This document shows, in pieces, positions 44,038 through 55,869 of a stretch of 64,000 bases of DNA. Within the stretch, counting starts at the first letter, position 1. Each line of letters begins with the position of its first letter. Source of the DNA: Siphonodentalium dalli (taxonomy: Eukaryota; Mollusca; Scaphopoda; Gadilida; Siphonodentaliidae); the NCBI GenBank assembly GCA_032622095.1, contig CP136069.1, forward strand, positions 42,136,194-42,200,193, in the 5' to 3' direction. The translations under genes and the position numbers were made by a program. The notes beneath the pieces are model-generated. The model was not told where the DNA came from and searched no databases. It was given only the letters and a program-made list of their open reading frames with translations.

Positions 44038-46047
44038 TAGTCTGGTCGTTGAAGCATTGGACCTAGAACAAATTGTTTACAAGCTGTGTCATATTTGGTG
44101 TCATATTGTCGGGCAGAATGTCGGGAACAACATATCCAAAATCCGCTAAAATCCGCTTTGGGGAAAATTCTCTATTGAAGATGGCGTCCATAATGTCTGT
44201 TGTTATCGGAAAATACTGAATTCTGCGGCAGGTGCTCCAATTAATGCCAAATTCGTAATAAATTGAAATATACACAAACATTGCTTAGTCGTAAACCATA
44301 TATGTAGAATATTTTTCCCAAAATGGCCACCAAAATGGACAAAATCGAATGAAATTTACATTTAGTGCAAAATTGAATAGCTAGTCCTATACGAGTGAAC
44401 AAACGCTCGAATATTGCGAGGAAGAATGACTACAAGTATAAGAGAAACTTTTGATTAGAGACGTAGGAATTCTCTCTGATGTATCTCACGAGAGAGCAAG
44501 CGAAATCAGGGTCTTGTGGAACGGTTAAATCTGGACTTTTGGGTGTCCAGAAACGGAAAAATGACGCAGTTTTATCTGTACCGCCAATCTTGAATCGTGT
44601 GATATATGTGTAATTAAACAGCTAAACGGGATTTAGTAGGGATGTATTGAATATGCGGCCTTTCTCTAGAAGCAGAAATATATGTATTCAGAGCAGTCTC
44701 ACGAATGAGACCGATCACCATTTACTTTGATATCTACGGTATAAAACCTTAAATAATGAATTGCTATAAAACGGTATGAATTATGTTCATATTGTACTGG
44801 GGAGAATGCGTAGATCATATTGTACGTTTCTCAAAATAGTAGTTATAGTTGCCTCAGATCAAGTGATAAAACACGAATATTTCGCTTTTATCACAAGAAT
44901 GCGTGATGGTGTACCATGAACTAAATTTATTAAATCACAAATGAGTACCATAGACTGTCTTCAATAAATTCAAAATTGCCTACATAATCTGTGACAGAGA
45001 CTGTGTTGATACCTGGAAATTATATTTGGTTGAATTCACCAAGGCCACATCTACGTGAAACTTACTAAGTGTCTTCAACCACATCACCACGTTTACCCAT
45101 TTTCCATAATGTTACACATGTCTGTTGCACACAGAACCACAACTAACAATATTGGGTGAATGTTCAACGTTGGAATAACATCTTAAACGATGATCACCTG
45201 ATATTTAGCACGATATTTAGTCTCTTTGACCTGGTGAGATTCGGCGCTAATACATTGAAGATATGAGTGTTTCTTTACAGTATAATAACCATTGCGACAT
45301 ACGTGTATCGTTTATTATCACCGGGAGTTTTGACAATTCCTGAAATATAACTAGTATTTATACCTCTAGAGTATGCACTTAAATTTCGGCGTTGCATTCA
45401 ATATTTAATCACCATGCCGAATGAAACTACAATGCACTGTGAGGCGAAACATTAGTTCGCGTGTTGCATGCACGAGCTATTTTTGTTTTGCCCAACAGTT
45501 GGATGTTGGATAAGCAGAACACCCAAACGTTAAAGACGTAAATCATTGGGGGGTTGACTTGCTGTGTAGTGACCGATGATCCTTCAGATTGATCTGTTTT
45601 AATGATGTGTGTACCTTTAAAGATATTTAACAACCGACTTGTATATTGCCAATACGTATTTCACTCTTATGTAGTTACCAAATATGTTGCTTTCTACGTG
45701 GTATGGTTTGGAGTTGCGGCCATTTTGACAGCCATTTCATGGCCACGATTGTATAATTTTCTGTCCGTGTCACTCTACTCGCTCCCGCATTCTAATTTAA
45801 TACAAAATGATATAACGTCATAATTCTCATGCCACTATATATCGTATAATGACTTATATCGAGAACTGATGTAGTATAGACAACCACGTGGGACGCCATC
45901 GTGGATAACAAAGTTTCCCCAAAGCGGATTTTTGCGGATTTTGGATAAGTTGTCCCTGATGCTTTTTCGCGTCGAATGACACCGAAAACAGCTTGTAAAC
46001 AATTTGTTCTAGGTTCACTTCAAAATCGAGTCTCAACGACCAGACTA
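44038..46047. mobile_element. Inner TA-flanked element, 2.0 kb
   Basis: TA GTCTGGTCGTTGA at 44038 and TCAACGACCAGAC TA ending at 46047. Subterminal sequence is inverted for about 160 bp: ACCTAGAACAAATTGTTTAC, then the AATCCGCTAAAATCCGC module and GGCGTCCA. It is a diverged member of the family that also makes the outer element, lying inside it. 72-codon and shorter frames within it have no motif. Confidence 0.65.
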
Positions 46048-47816
46048 TAAATATGGTGGCAATCGCATGTGTCTATGAACTAAAAAGTGCATATTCTACA
46101 CTATGAAAATTCACCCATGTGCATCATCATACAGAAATGTGTGGAACAATCACAAAATTTAAATCACCAAATGATCACGTGACTAACATGTAGATACTAC
46201 CATATAGCACACATTTTAGAATTCACAAACACAAAACAGAAGTCACGTGGACAACATGAAGCGTCCGATTGGCTGATATTGGACATACGACTTCACAGCA
46301 CGAATAATTGTAAAGATCGCTGGAGATATGACATTTGCTTCACTGGTTTGAGCGAATATTTGTCATCCAATGCAGACAGTTTGGCCCATCGGATTGGATT
46401 TTTTCTCACGATTCGAATGCTATCAAATACTCATTTCCCGCCATAATGGAGTTACGACATTATAGCACTGATGCGTCGAGATTTTGTCAACCCGCGGGAA
46501 GCCACCAAAAGATTGAAAATAAATAGTTTTGATGTATATGAGCCACATACATGTATATTAGCCAACTATCAACTGCATCCACCACTCACAACTCCATTAT
46601 ATGATAAGCTGGGCAGAGTCTACCATTTTCGTTTTGGAAGCCATATTAGATAAAATTTATTGTTTATTTTGGTCTATTTGAGATAGAATGTTCACAAATA
46701 AAAGAAACGCTCAATTATTTTGTAGACAAGATCTGCTCATCCCTAAATATCAAATGTGACCAGAACCCCAAAGTCGATTTTGATTAAATTTTATACCGCA
46801 TTCGTTATAACTTATTAGTGAAGGACCGGAGTAAACTATGATCTAATCGATTAGACATGTCATTGCTGGAATGATCAGTTGACACGATCATTGAAAGAAT
46901 ATACCCATTGTTTCCCAGTTCAGAGAGCAACAAGTGATAAACCGAAGTGATAGAAAATAGTATTTTTCACATCGGGTGGCCATTTTGGCAGCCATTTTTG
47001 GTACTGATTATTAAGTTTTTACATAGAGCTAACATAATGGCATCATAAAGAGGTATACATTCGTATTTTTTTATTCAATTTTATTCATCAACCACTACTT
47101 ATAATGGATTGAATGACACTGTGATCAATATCCGCCATTTTCCATATTTTGACCGCCATTTTGGCAGCCATTTTGATACAAAGCTCCAATTATGGTTTCA
47201 TTGAATTGGAGTATTCATAGATAATGGTATGCCCAACTTACATTGTACTGTTCTTCCCATTTCTTGTTGATATATGACTGTAATCACAATGGCGATTTTT
47301 GGTGAATTTTATACCGCGTTCTGTAAAATCGAATTTTTGAGGGTGTAGATGAGACTGGGACCCCATTTATGGTATCTTTCATTGCTCCAATGCTGAATTA
47401 ACATGAATAAGCCTAATCAACAGTCTGAACCATTATCAAACAACAGGAATTGATCTTTAAGATATTAGGCAAAAACTTCAAATGTTTTAGTTTAGCCAGC
47501 CATTTTGGCGGCCATCTGGGACGAGGGGTTCCATTTTTGCCATAAACAGGTGACACAATATTGTACCTTTGCAATAATGTATACATTTGTATACATATGA
47601 CAACATTTGTTCTCACTATAATCGAATTAATCTCAGTCAGAGTATCTTTTGACTAACGGCAGCCATGTTGGACGCCATCTTGGATCCTGAATTTAGCCCA
47701 AAGCGGATTTTAGCGGATTTTAGATATGTTATACACGAGATTCTCCCGCGTCGAATGACACCAAAACCGCTTCTTTACCAATTTCTTCTGGGTCTAACCC
47801 TCCGACGACCACACTA

Positions 47817-48110
47817 TATATATACAATGGGCATACATAAATAATTATCAAGATGCTAGATATATTTGATCGAGGATATATGGATCTGATATAAAGCATT
47901 ATACAAATGCTTATTCCATGGGTCATCTCAACTATCAAATTCATTTGTATGGTTAGGTCGTTATTTAAGGTGTTATCTTGTTACACCATAACAAACCACT
48001 TCCGTTGACATTTATGTGCACCAGCTATCGGGAAAAACTAGAGAAGTACACCCATCATTATGTTTAGATATCGGTTCCGATAAAAGATAGACATGTGATA
48101 TCTTTTTCTT
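47817..48110. other. Nothing recognised
   Basis: AT-rich flank of the outer TA element. Confidence 0.35.
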
Positions 48111-48244
48111 ATATTTAGGTACAGTAACGCTGAAGGGGTCACTCTCACCAAAATGCGATGAAGGGTACACATGGTTTGTGATCAGCACTAACGCAGTTAC
48201 TTTAACTGTGTTTCTGAAAGTCTGGCGCCCATCAGAAGTTTGTT

Positions 48245-48599
48245 TTAAAGCGGTACTGTACACTAAATCCAGCCATTTATGGGATCATCTCCTTTTATAC
48301 TCAACAGAATATATGCAAAAAAAATAATGAATTTGAGCCATGGATTAGAGCAAAATACACTCTTGTGCTGTATGAACGATGCAAACAACATGGTAATTAT
48401 AATGCAAATGAATAAATGGCTGGAGCCATATATTCATTTTCACTATAATTACCATGTTGTATGCATCGTTCATAGAGCACAAGAGTGTATTTTGCTCTAA
48501 CCCTTGGCTCAAATTCATTCATTTATTACATATATTCTGTTGAGTATAAAAGGAGATGGTCCCATAAATGGCCAGATTTAGTGTACAGTACCCCTTTAA
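48245..48599. mobile_element. TTAA-flanked inverted-repeat element (family H), copy 2
   Basis: TTAA at 48245-48248 and 48596-48599; ends AGCGGTACTGTACACTAAAT and (inverted) AGGGGTACTGTACACTAAAT. Arms of about 165 bp fold back, with CTCTTGTGCT, GAACGATGCA and ATGGCTGGAGCC at the apex region. 355 bp, non-coding, close to 13192-13985 without that copy's insert. A related block at 51680-51860 has no insertion and shows TTTTTA where this has TTAA. Confidence 0.8.
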
Positions 48600-48672
48600 G
48601 TTGGAACATATACAATTATTTTCTAACAGAAATGATGACATACATGAAAACAAAAAGTCATTTAGAACGATA

Positions 48673-48760
48673 TTTCAAATCATGTGTACCCTTCAGCACA
48701 TTTTCAAATCCTGTGACCCTTCAGCACATTTTCAAATCCTGTGACCCTTCAGCACTTTTT
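48673..48760 (+). repeat. Three tandem units of about 28-29 bp
   Basis: Units TTTCAAATC(A/C)TGTG(T)ACCC plus TTCAGCACA repeat three times. Confidence 0.8.
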
Positions 48761-48810
48761 CTGGTGAGAGTGACCCCTTCAGCTACAGTAACTGTTGTCA
48801 GAAAAAAGTG

Positions 48811-49529
48811 ACGCTGTTGAAATAGTATTATATTTTACATGAAAAGAGTAAACTATAATCGCTTAATAAGAGTAGTGAAACCAGCTAACATTTAAATTAG
48901 AGTCTCAGTTTGTTCAAGTCTCTATATGTAGGCTTTCTATACTTCGTGAAACCGTGTAAGAGGTGCCACTGCTATAAATTGCTGACAAATTGCCCCCTCT
49001 TTGGTAAATCCATGGGAATTATGGCCATATAGTGACAGAGATCACGAGATCTCACATTCAACAATGTTCTCTATAAAATCAAATCAATTGTCAATAACTC
49101 TCGTTTGTCGGTTTAACATCGAGTCCCAGTAGGATTGAGCTGCTTTGCCGACGACAAACACGCGAATTTCGCCCAACAGCCGCTGAACAGAAAATCCTAT
49201 TCTACGCACGAATTTCAAACACAAAGCAGTGATTTGGGTTTTGATAGATTCTGGTTGGGGACTAATTTGTAGAGGTCAGTCACAGTGGCCTGTCGTGATG
49301 TCGGTCAGAACATACGACGAGAGGACATATGCAGGTCAAGCAACGCATAATATGGGGGTCAGCCTCTGAACTGAACTTGTCTGGTTTTCTTGTCCTAGTA
49401 TCCTGCATACTTTTTATGTTGGGCTTGTTCTTTAGTCTGTGATGAACCTGGCGGCCCTAAATAAATATATAGCCGAGGATCGTCTGCACGCCAAAAATTA
49501 CTTACAGCGAGAAGTTTAACTTCTTACTA
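48811..49529. other. Nothing recognised
   Basis: No open frame of interest and no repeat family seen. Confidence 0.4.
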
Positions 49530-49945
49530 CTATGTCTATCTATCTATCTATCTACTCGATACTCCATCGCCCTCAATGTGCTGAGGATTATGTGGAGGTC
49601 CAGGTGCTACCACGGCCGAGTAACTTTATAACCCTGTGGTGACTCCAGTAGCGTTCTTTAACGTGCACACACCGAGGCGTGTACACGGGTCAGCCATTAA
49701 TGTCCGCACCCGATCGGACAGCGTACTGAACCCACGACAACATACCCGGACAAGTGTTGTAATGGGGGGAAGTCGGCATTTTTGCATTCGGATCTTTATT
49801 CAGTTATCTCGAATGAGACTTTTCAGCATGACAAACTTGGTATCTGACCGAGTTCTGATTTTTGTCAGAATACCCTGACCAGGTTACGATCCCCGGTCCG
49901 ATAGCACGAGAGACCAGTACGCTACCTCTCGGCCACAGACTTCCC
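49530..49945 (-). mobile_element. tRNA-derived SINE with (TAGA)n tail
   Basis: On the minus strand it starts with a tRNA-like head (49945-49870), continues through a body with GGACATTAATGGCTGACCC and GCACGTTAAAGAACGC, and ends in (TAGA)n at 49553-49530. Head with RNA polymerase III A and B boxes, unrelated body and tetranucleotide tail is the standard SINE layout (established). The GTTCTTTAACGTGCA body word is common in mollusc repeats as far as I remember. Confidence 0.6.
49870..49945 (-). promoter_or_regulatory. Pol III type 2 promoter in the SINE head (A and B box)
   Basis: A box TGGCCGAGAGG (49935-49925) fits the consensus fully. B box GGGGATCGTAACC (49894-49882) has one mismatch in the core. 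Spacing is right for a tRNA-derived promoter. The tRNA fold is degraded, so this is not a functional tRNA gene. Confidence 0.55.
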
Positions 49946-50621
49946 GGTAAAAAAGTCCACATGCTTGACATTTGCATGATTACCAATACAATCAGTTCTA
50001 CGTGCTAGACGAGTGATTTGCGATATGAGCAGTTCTAATATTCAACAAGGTTCTAAAAAAATAAAATAAATTGTTAATATTTGTCATTTGTCGGTATTAC
50101 ATGGAGTCCCAATAATACAGGCTGCAATCGATACAATTCGGTTCCGCTTTTGATGTCCGGTTCGGCGTATATCGTCCGGTTCGATAGCAAAAATATACGC
50201 TGCTTTCGAATGTCTTGTTATTTTTCTCAAGAATGAACAAGTTACTTAATCCGATTTTTTGGCGCGTCAGTTAGAATGTTTTTCGTCAATAGAACACTAC
50301 TCAATTGTACTGGGTGCATCAGAATTTCAGGATATGTTGGTGAAAAACTTGTAAAAATTGTTGTCTCACTTTCATTGATCTGACTGACTCCCTCGTGTCA
50401 GGTGAATAAATCATAGAACTATGACTTACTTCTAACTTTTAACTCCGATAATGTGATCTTCATAAATATTCGAGATGTGATCGAAGACTTGGAAAGTTTG
50501 TGCGGGGCGTTGTATGTTTGATAGCGTGCACGCGATTCGCAATTTACAGCATAAATAAAACACAAAATGAAGCACATAGAACACCTGTATGGTCGCATGA
50601 TATATGTGACCCGCCATATCA
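49946..50621. other. Nothing recognised
   Basis: Non-coding, no repeats seen. Confidence 0.35.
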
Positions 50622-50971
50622 ATTCCAGTCGGAAGTCGGGATTTTTTTACCCTGTGCCAATGCATTCTCTTATATATGCGAGTCGACCATAGGTCGCCTC
50701 GCATATATAAGAGAATGCATTGGCTTAACAATTTTTTATCATCTTTTTTAAATAAATGTTTCTTACAATTTTTAGGACATAAAAAAAAAAAAAAAATCCA
50801 TTACCCTGCAGGGAGCCCCACACATATATAGAAGCACATAGAAGAGTGTCGTCTGCTCATGTTTGTCTGTGGCTCTGTATGGGTGAAATTATAATTTTTT
50901 TAAAGAATACAAGAACAAATTATTAAAATTATAAAAAATTGTTAGGCCAATGCATTCTCTTATATATGCGA
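50622..50971 (+). mobile_element. Hairpin TTAA element, copy truncated at both ends
   Basis: About 94% like 3550-3895 by eye: AGTCGGGATTTTTTTACCCT, first hairpin 50653-50725 complete, CTGCAGGGAGCCCC interior, and the second hairpin cut at its apex (GCGAC at about 50972). The TTAA ends are missing. An A run (about 50781-50796) expands the interior. Confidence 0.7.
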
Positions 50972-51247
50972 CGGACATTTCACACGCTAAGCATAATTGA
51001 CACCACTAACTGATATAAACTACATACTATACAATAGACAACGACACCTAACTGGTAATCAACAGAAAACCGACTCAACACTTCAAATGTTCTATTTACA
51101 AAACGTCGAACTTGACATCGAAAGCAGAACCGGATTGTATCGATTGAAGCCTCTGTATATCCCTTAAACAAGGCTGAGAATCGTTACATTACTATTTTTG
51201 TCACAATGTAACTAAACGTTAACAGTTTTTATATCCATATTATATAT

Positions 51248-51320
51248 GAGGGTGTCACCTACCCCCACCATGAATCCAGAGTTCCAGTTAACAGAGAGGT
51301 GCCAATCGTGCGTACCATGC
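51248..51320 (+). repeat. Fragment related to the 456-bp GAGGGTATCA element
   Basis: GAGGGTGTCACCTACCCCCA, TGAATCC and CCAGTTAA occur in the same order as at 31173. Only the left end is present. Confidence 0.45.
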
Positions 51321-51659
51321 AGTTATTAAAATATGGACAAAGACATAGGAAGTTCACAATAATATACTACTTGTCACACATCTTCTAAAAAAATGTTCAT
51401 ACCGTCAACAGATCAAGAGCTACTAACTTCAAAATCGGTCATTTGGGGTGAGAAATTTCCTGAACTGCACTTGGTAAATAAAGGGTTAGCGATGGATCTT
51501 TCTTTCCTGTGAAGTACATTCGTGCAGATTAATTAGGCTTGTCACTTTCAAACCAGAGCCACTTGCAATTTGTAACAATGCAAATTTCGAATTGGAAGTT
51601 GTGCCGAGGCTGAGTATATTTATAATTTGAAAGCAACTGAACTCACAGCATTGTATAAT

Positions 51660-51880
51660 TATAAATGCTTGTTTTAGGATACGAATGTCGGTTATCAACA
51701 CTGACGCAGTTACACTAACCGTGTTACTGAATGTTTGACGCACACCAGCAATTTTGTTTTTAGTTCATTCTAATTTCCGTTGGTACGTAAACAATTATTC
51801 TAGCAGAAATCGCGGATTTAGATATTTCAAAACCTGTGTACCCTTCAGAATATTTTAGCGAACCCTGTATTTCTTTAAAA
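51660..51880 (+). repeat. Repeat block I, copy without the TTAA element
   Basis: CAACACTGACGCAGTTACAC through GTTTTTAGTTCATTC and ACAATTATTCTAGCAGAAAT to GTGTACCCTTCAG. It corresponds to the sequences on both sides of 48245-48599 and so gives its pre-insertion state. Confidence 0.6.
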
Positions 51881-51889
51881 TGTTTTATA

Positions 51890-52097
51890 TTTTTTGGTTC
51901 TTACATTATTTAATAATTTGTATCATTATTTCTTACATTCTTTCACAATTTTTTATATTTTTTTCCATTTTTTAACAATTATAAAAAATAATATAAAATT
52001 TGTTAGGCCAATGCATTCTTGTAGATATGCGAGGCGCCCTTTGTCGACTCGCATATATAAGAGAATGCATTGGCCCATGGTTTTCGCAAAGGGTTAA
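51890..52097 (+). mobile_element. Hairpin TTAA element, right-end copy
   Basis: AT-rich interior with TTTCTTACATTCTTT, hairpin about 52007-52075 with GCCAATGCATTCTTGTAGAT, then TTTCGCAAAGGG and TTAA at 52094-52097. The left end was not found. Confidence 0.6.
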
Positions 52098-54359
52098 GAA
52101 TACGTAATCTCCAGAACCAGTCCAGTGACCAGCCTAGATGTTTCAAATTGGGAGAATTGGGAGAAGTGCATGAAAATTGGGAGAAGTCACTTCTCCCGTT
52201 TGATTATTATAGGGCGATGTGGACTTTTATCAGGGAGAATAACAAGCGCTGAAGTTCTTACTTTATTTACACCCCGATTAATGCCGATGGAGTCATTGTT
52301 ACAAATCACCGATCACATTCGTTGCCAGCTGTTCAATTCGACCACATAATTAGTGCGACATTTGTTGTCTTTGGGTCATATTTTTCGACTTTCAAACAAA
52401 TATTTTGACTAAAATGTCATCAGTTGGAAAATTTCCAAACGTTATCACAGGTTGGAAAATTCAAATAGTTGTGAAGCTTAAAGTGATGCGAAACACTTCG
52501 ATAGGGTGATCAAATGGAAGAATAATCTTGCTCAAAGCAGCTGAAAGTATTTTTTTTTTTTTTTTTAAATATTATAACCAAATTGAAAACACACCCCGTC
52601 ATTATTATAAGTTAATTAAATGCATTGACTCTCGGTTGCGAAAACGTTTGTGTCAGCTTATCGCCATTAGTTGCGTCCCGAATTGAGACATAAATATTTA
52701 CAAATGAGCGTACTGTAGACGATGTGGTGCGGTCCATTTGTTTAAATTTTCTGCGATGTTAGTAGAATGCTACATTCCTCCAGTTGACATAGCGCCTGAG
52801 TGCTAATATATAATTTTCATGAACCAAAACAAGTCCATAATATGTCTTTAGAATTTATGATCACCCCGATCTTTCTACACTGAATGACATATAGTACTTC
52901 CGTGGTAATTTTTTAAACAAATGTAGAGACCATGATATTATGATAGGTTGTCACTTACTTTGTCCGAAAAGGTTTGTTAGACTTCCTTGGTCCGCAACTG
53001 GAGGGAATTATGATGTCACAAAGATGACGTCAATGTCAGTTACGTTCAGATATAGGGTTGTCCTAAGAAAGGACACATTCTGTGCATATTTCTCAATGGT
53101 TATACATTTGTTCAGTAAGGGCAATGCAGCAATAGTAGTTCTCAGAGTACAGTACCCAAAGTCACGGGAACATAGTTATTCTAAAATGACACCAACAAAA
53201 TCAACAATATTGCGATTTTCAAGAAACTCATGTAAATAACCTTCCGTTTGGTAGCGACTACGAATTGCGACAATTCAGCGTATACTTATTGCTTCAGTAA
53301 TCTAGTGCAACAATTATATTGTACACAACCTTCTCGATGTGTCAAAAATTCACATTAGACAACCGATTTATAGCATTTTGTCACAAATTAATTCAATATT
53401 CTAGCAATATTTTTCAAGAAATGTGCAGAATTCAGTGAGGGGAAACAAATGTTCGTACCTCATATGGAATTATTATCAGTCTTCAATAAACAATTTCAAT
53501 TTCATCCAAGATTGCTATCAAAATGGCAATCAAAATTAAAGTCAGTGTTCGTTACACCACCAAATTTCGCCGACATTCCAGTATGGAAGATTAGGTTAAT
53601 CGGATTATTTTTGGTAAATGCACATATCTATTTTCCTTATTAGCGGATGTCCTATACTGCATATGTGCCATTAGAAGGTAAGATGTTGACAAAATGTATA
53701 CCTCCATCTGTGCTTAGCTTGGGGGACAAGTGGTACCATCCAAATGTCTAGCCTTCTGTGCTATACTCTATAAGCCGGAGTACGAATTGAGAACTAATGG
53801 TGGTTACCATATCAAATGGCAATTGATGATGCAGATACGCATTGGTGTCAGTTCTTTTCATGACATCTCATCGGTAGCCAATGACTATAGTGCATCATAT
53901 ACGGTAGCATTACACTACTGTTTATTGTGATAGCTATGGAATGGGAACTGTACTTCTCAGCTAAACCATGATTCTTAGCAAACAAGAAATAACAAATCCT
54001 TGTTTATAAGACAGAAACAATAGTAGAATCAATTATATGGCTGGTATTTGGCCTGCTTGTCTTATCGTTAGCTGCGTTGTGACCTTGAATTAAATTTACA
54101 TGGTGACACATTTTGAACCTCGTTTAGCTGAACTTTGCAAATGTAAATCGTATTGATAATAACTGCAGATAAATATAATAGACCCCATGAATGATAATAT
54201 ATTCATGAGGGATAACGTCCGGTATCCCAAGTAAAATATTCTGGATACCATATTCGGAAATCTGGATGATGGTATTCAACAAAGTAGTCCAACCACTCTC
54301 ATAAATATATGGAGTCCTTTTGAGAAGTTAGTATAAGTTATTGACCTCCGAGAACACGT
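52098..54359. other. Long stretch without a recognised gene
   Basis: Short open frames only (for example 52940-53239, 53449-53643), no motifs. A poly-T run lies at about 52550-52566. Confidence 0.4.
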
Positions 54360-55062
54360 TTAGTCAGTTGTAATGAACATTAGCATACACCATAATAGAT
54401 CCCCGACGACACGAAATGGTGTGTCTGGTTGTTGGCTTTCCTTGTTTTTATCTAATTGGAGGTAGCCCCACAACGTGATTCGCCCACTATACGAAAGGTG
54501 ACCTGACATGAACACAGTAAGCTGGTATGGGCCATTGACAGTATACATAAAAATGATATCCCAGATTGCTTTCTACGATTCTGACATGTGAAGGGTTTAG
54601 TGGGACAATGCATTGCGTGAGTATATACTTTCAACTGGAAAGTGGTTCTTGACAATAGTTATGATTTTGCTGCCGGTCGTACTCGATTAATGATTGATTT
54701 GAAGTTTATCGAGATCAACAGGGACTGCGCAACTGCTCTACATATCCAATCCTGCAGTTTAGACGAGATAAACCGAATGGTAAACGCAATACGAGCCATA
54801 TAAGACAGGCGATTCTTATTATATTACCAATTCCCGCGTGTTGACGAACTGTACGACCACACGATGGGGAAACTGGCGAAGAATCCAATGGTAGTGATGG
54901 GTCTTCGGATGTCATGTCATCAGTTTGATTTACTATATCCAATATATTCTGGAGTCCATGATCTGAATATTGAATGGCATTATGGGGCAACGTAGTCCAC
55001 TGACTACTTACAACATAATATGAATTAATATTTGGAGTTAATAACAGCTCGTAACTTGCCAT
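54360..55062 (-). CDS. Candidate gene of unknown function, one or two exons
   Basis: ATG at 55062-55060 has A at -3 and G at +4. The frame starts MASYELLLTPNINSYYVVSS, is Ser/Pro/Asp-rich in the middle and has an N-glycosylation sequon (NQT). Read straight through it gives 115 residues (stop at 54715) with a hydrophobic IIRIACLIWLVLRL stretch. Alternatively GT at 54827-54826 and CAG ending at 54503 define a 325-bp intron that keeps phase and joins to GHLSYSGRITLWGYLQL..., stopping at 54360. A TATA-like TTTATAATAT lies about 130 bp upstream. No homologue recognised; signal peptide not obvious. Confidence 0.35.
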
Positions 55063-55183
55063 GTTGATTATGGTTAGAACGTTATCATGTGAAATGAAAT
55101 GAAATGCGAAAATGAAGGAAGTTGAAGTAGCACGTGCAACGATGGAGGCGGCCCTGGTTCACTATAATAATAATGGCATTTTT

Positions 55184-55200
55184 CGACCATATTATAAAGG
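55184..55200 (-). promoter_or_regulatory. TATA-like box upstream of the minus-strand candidate gene
   Basis: Minus strand CCTTTATAATATGG, 120-140 bases before the ATG at 55062. The distance leaves room for a 5' UTR of about 100 bases. Such words are frequent in AT-rich DNA. Confidence 0.25.
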
Positions 55201-55529
55201 CCGATCCATTTATAGCCCAATGCCCCAAAATGTTCTAATCATGTTCAACTAGGAGTTATCAGATCAGTGTGTACTCTATCCAATAAATTGTATATATCAT
55301 GCATGACGATAATCTACTCCAAGCAAGTGGCATATATAGATTAACTTCATCAGCCATCTAAATGGGCATGGGTAGCTATTATACGAAGAGCTCCATACTT
55401 TCAGTTTTATCAGATATACCTTAGTTTAAACAATATTTATTCCATGATTACTACAACGATACTAAGTAGAACAATAAGTAAATATTTCATCGCACTGAAG
55501 AATAAACGTTAGTTAGCAACTGTTTGTCC

Positions 55530-55705
55530 ACATGATGACTAACTTAGCTTAGTCATAATGACTAAGGCAGACAAAGAGTCACAACGGCTTGGGTGATGTT
55601 AGTCATAACGACTAAAAGGGTTGGACAAAGCGACTAATGAGGCCATTAAATTTATACTACAATTGTGTTGATTGAGTCACAATGACTAACTTTTCTGAGT
55701 CACTG
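55530..55705. repeat. Cluster of TTAGTCA/TGACTAA words
   Basis: TTAGTCATAATGACTAA and TTAGTCATAACGACTAA palindromes, plus several TGACTAA, GAGTCAC and CGACTAA words, lie within about 175 bp. The words resemble AP-1/bZIP half sites. It may instead be a decayed tandem repeat. Confidence 0.5.
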
Positions 55706-55869
55706 GGAATGTGAACATGTAATTTGATTTGATAGAAAATTGTGTGCAAATAATTTGAAAACGCATCCAGATGGGAGTTCAAAATCGGACATACGTGTAA
55801 TCGACTATACTAATAGTAATAACTGAGCTAGCCGTTTTCAACTCCCTAAAGGAAATAACTGCACAAGCT

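Larger units (their letters stand above)
41549..47816. mobile_element. Large TA-flanked element with arms of about 650-690 bp, containing another element
   Basis: TA then GTGTGGTCGT at 41549 and ACGACCACAC then TA at 47815-47816. The arms 41551-42198 and 47125-47814 are inverted copies, with GGAGAATCTC, AATCCGCTAAAATCCGC, GACGCCATCTTGGAT-type words, GAACCCCTCG, AATTCCTGTTGTTTG and ACAGAACGCGGTATAAA in order. The interior has no RT, transposase or capsid gene. A separate copy of the end region starts at about 42203. Long arms with TA flanks suggest a non-autonomous DNA transposon; superfamily not assigned. Confidence 0.65.
48110..48810. repeat. Repeat block I, split by a TTAA element
   Basis: Left flank (48179-48244) and right flank (48600-48700) match 51680-51860 in order: ATCA(G/A)CACT(A/G)ACGCAGTTAC, then AACAATTATT-type sequence and GATATTTCAAA...GTGTACCCTTCAG. 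The right side also has the tandem at 48673-48760. ACAGTAACGCTGAAGGGGTC near 48121 and its inverse near 48775 show some inverted symmetry. Confidence 0.6.

Noticed and set aside
41549-47816. Polinton/Maverick as an explanation for the long arms
   Set aside because: Too short and without any polymerase, integrase or capsid gene.
49870-49945. Functional tRNA gene
   Set aside because: Promoter boxes are present but the stems do not pair well and the context is a SINE.
55510-55700. Tandem satellite reading of the TTAGTCA cluster
   Set aside because: Spacing between words is irregular, so no fixed repeat unit could be defined; kept only as a motif cluster.
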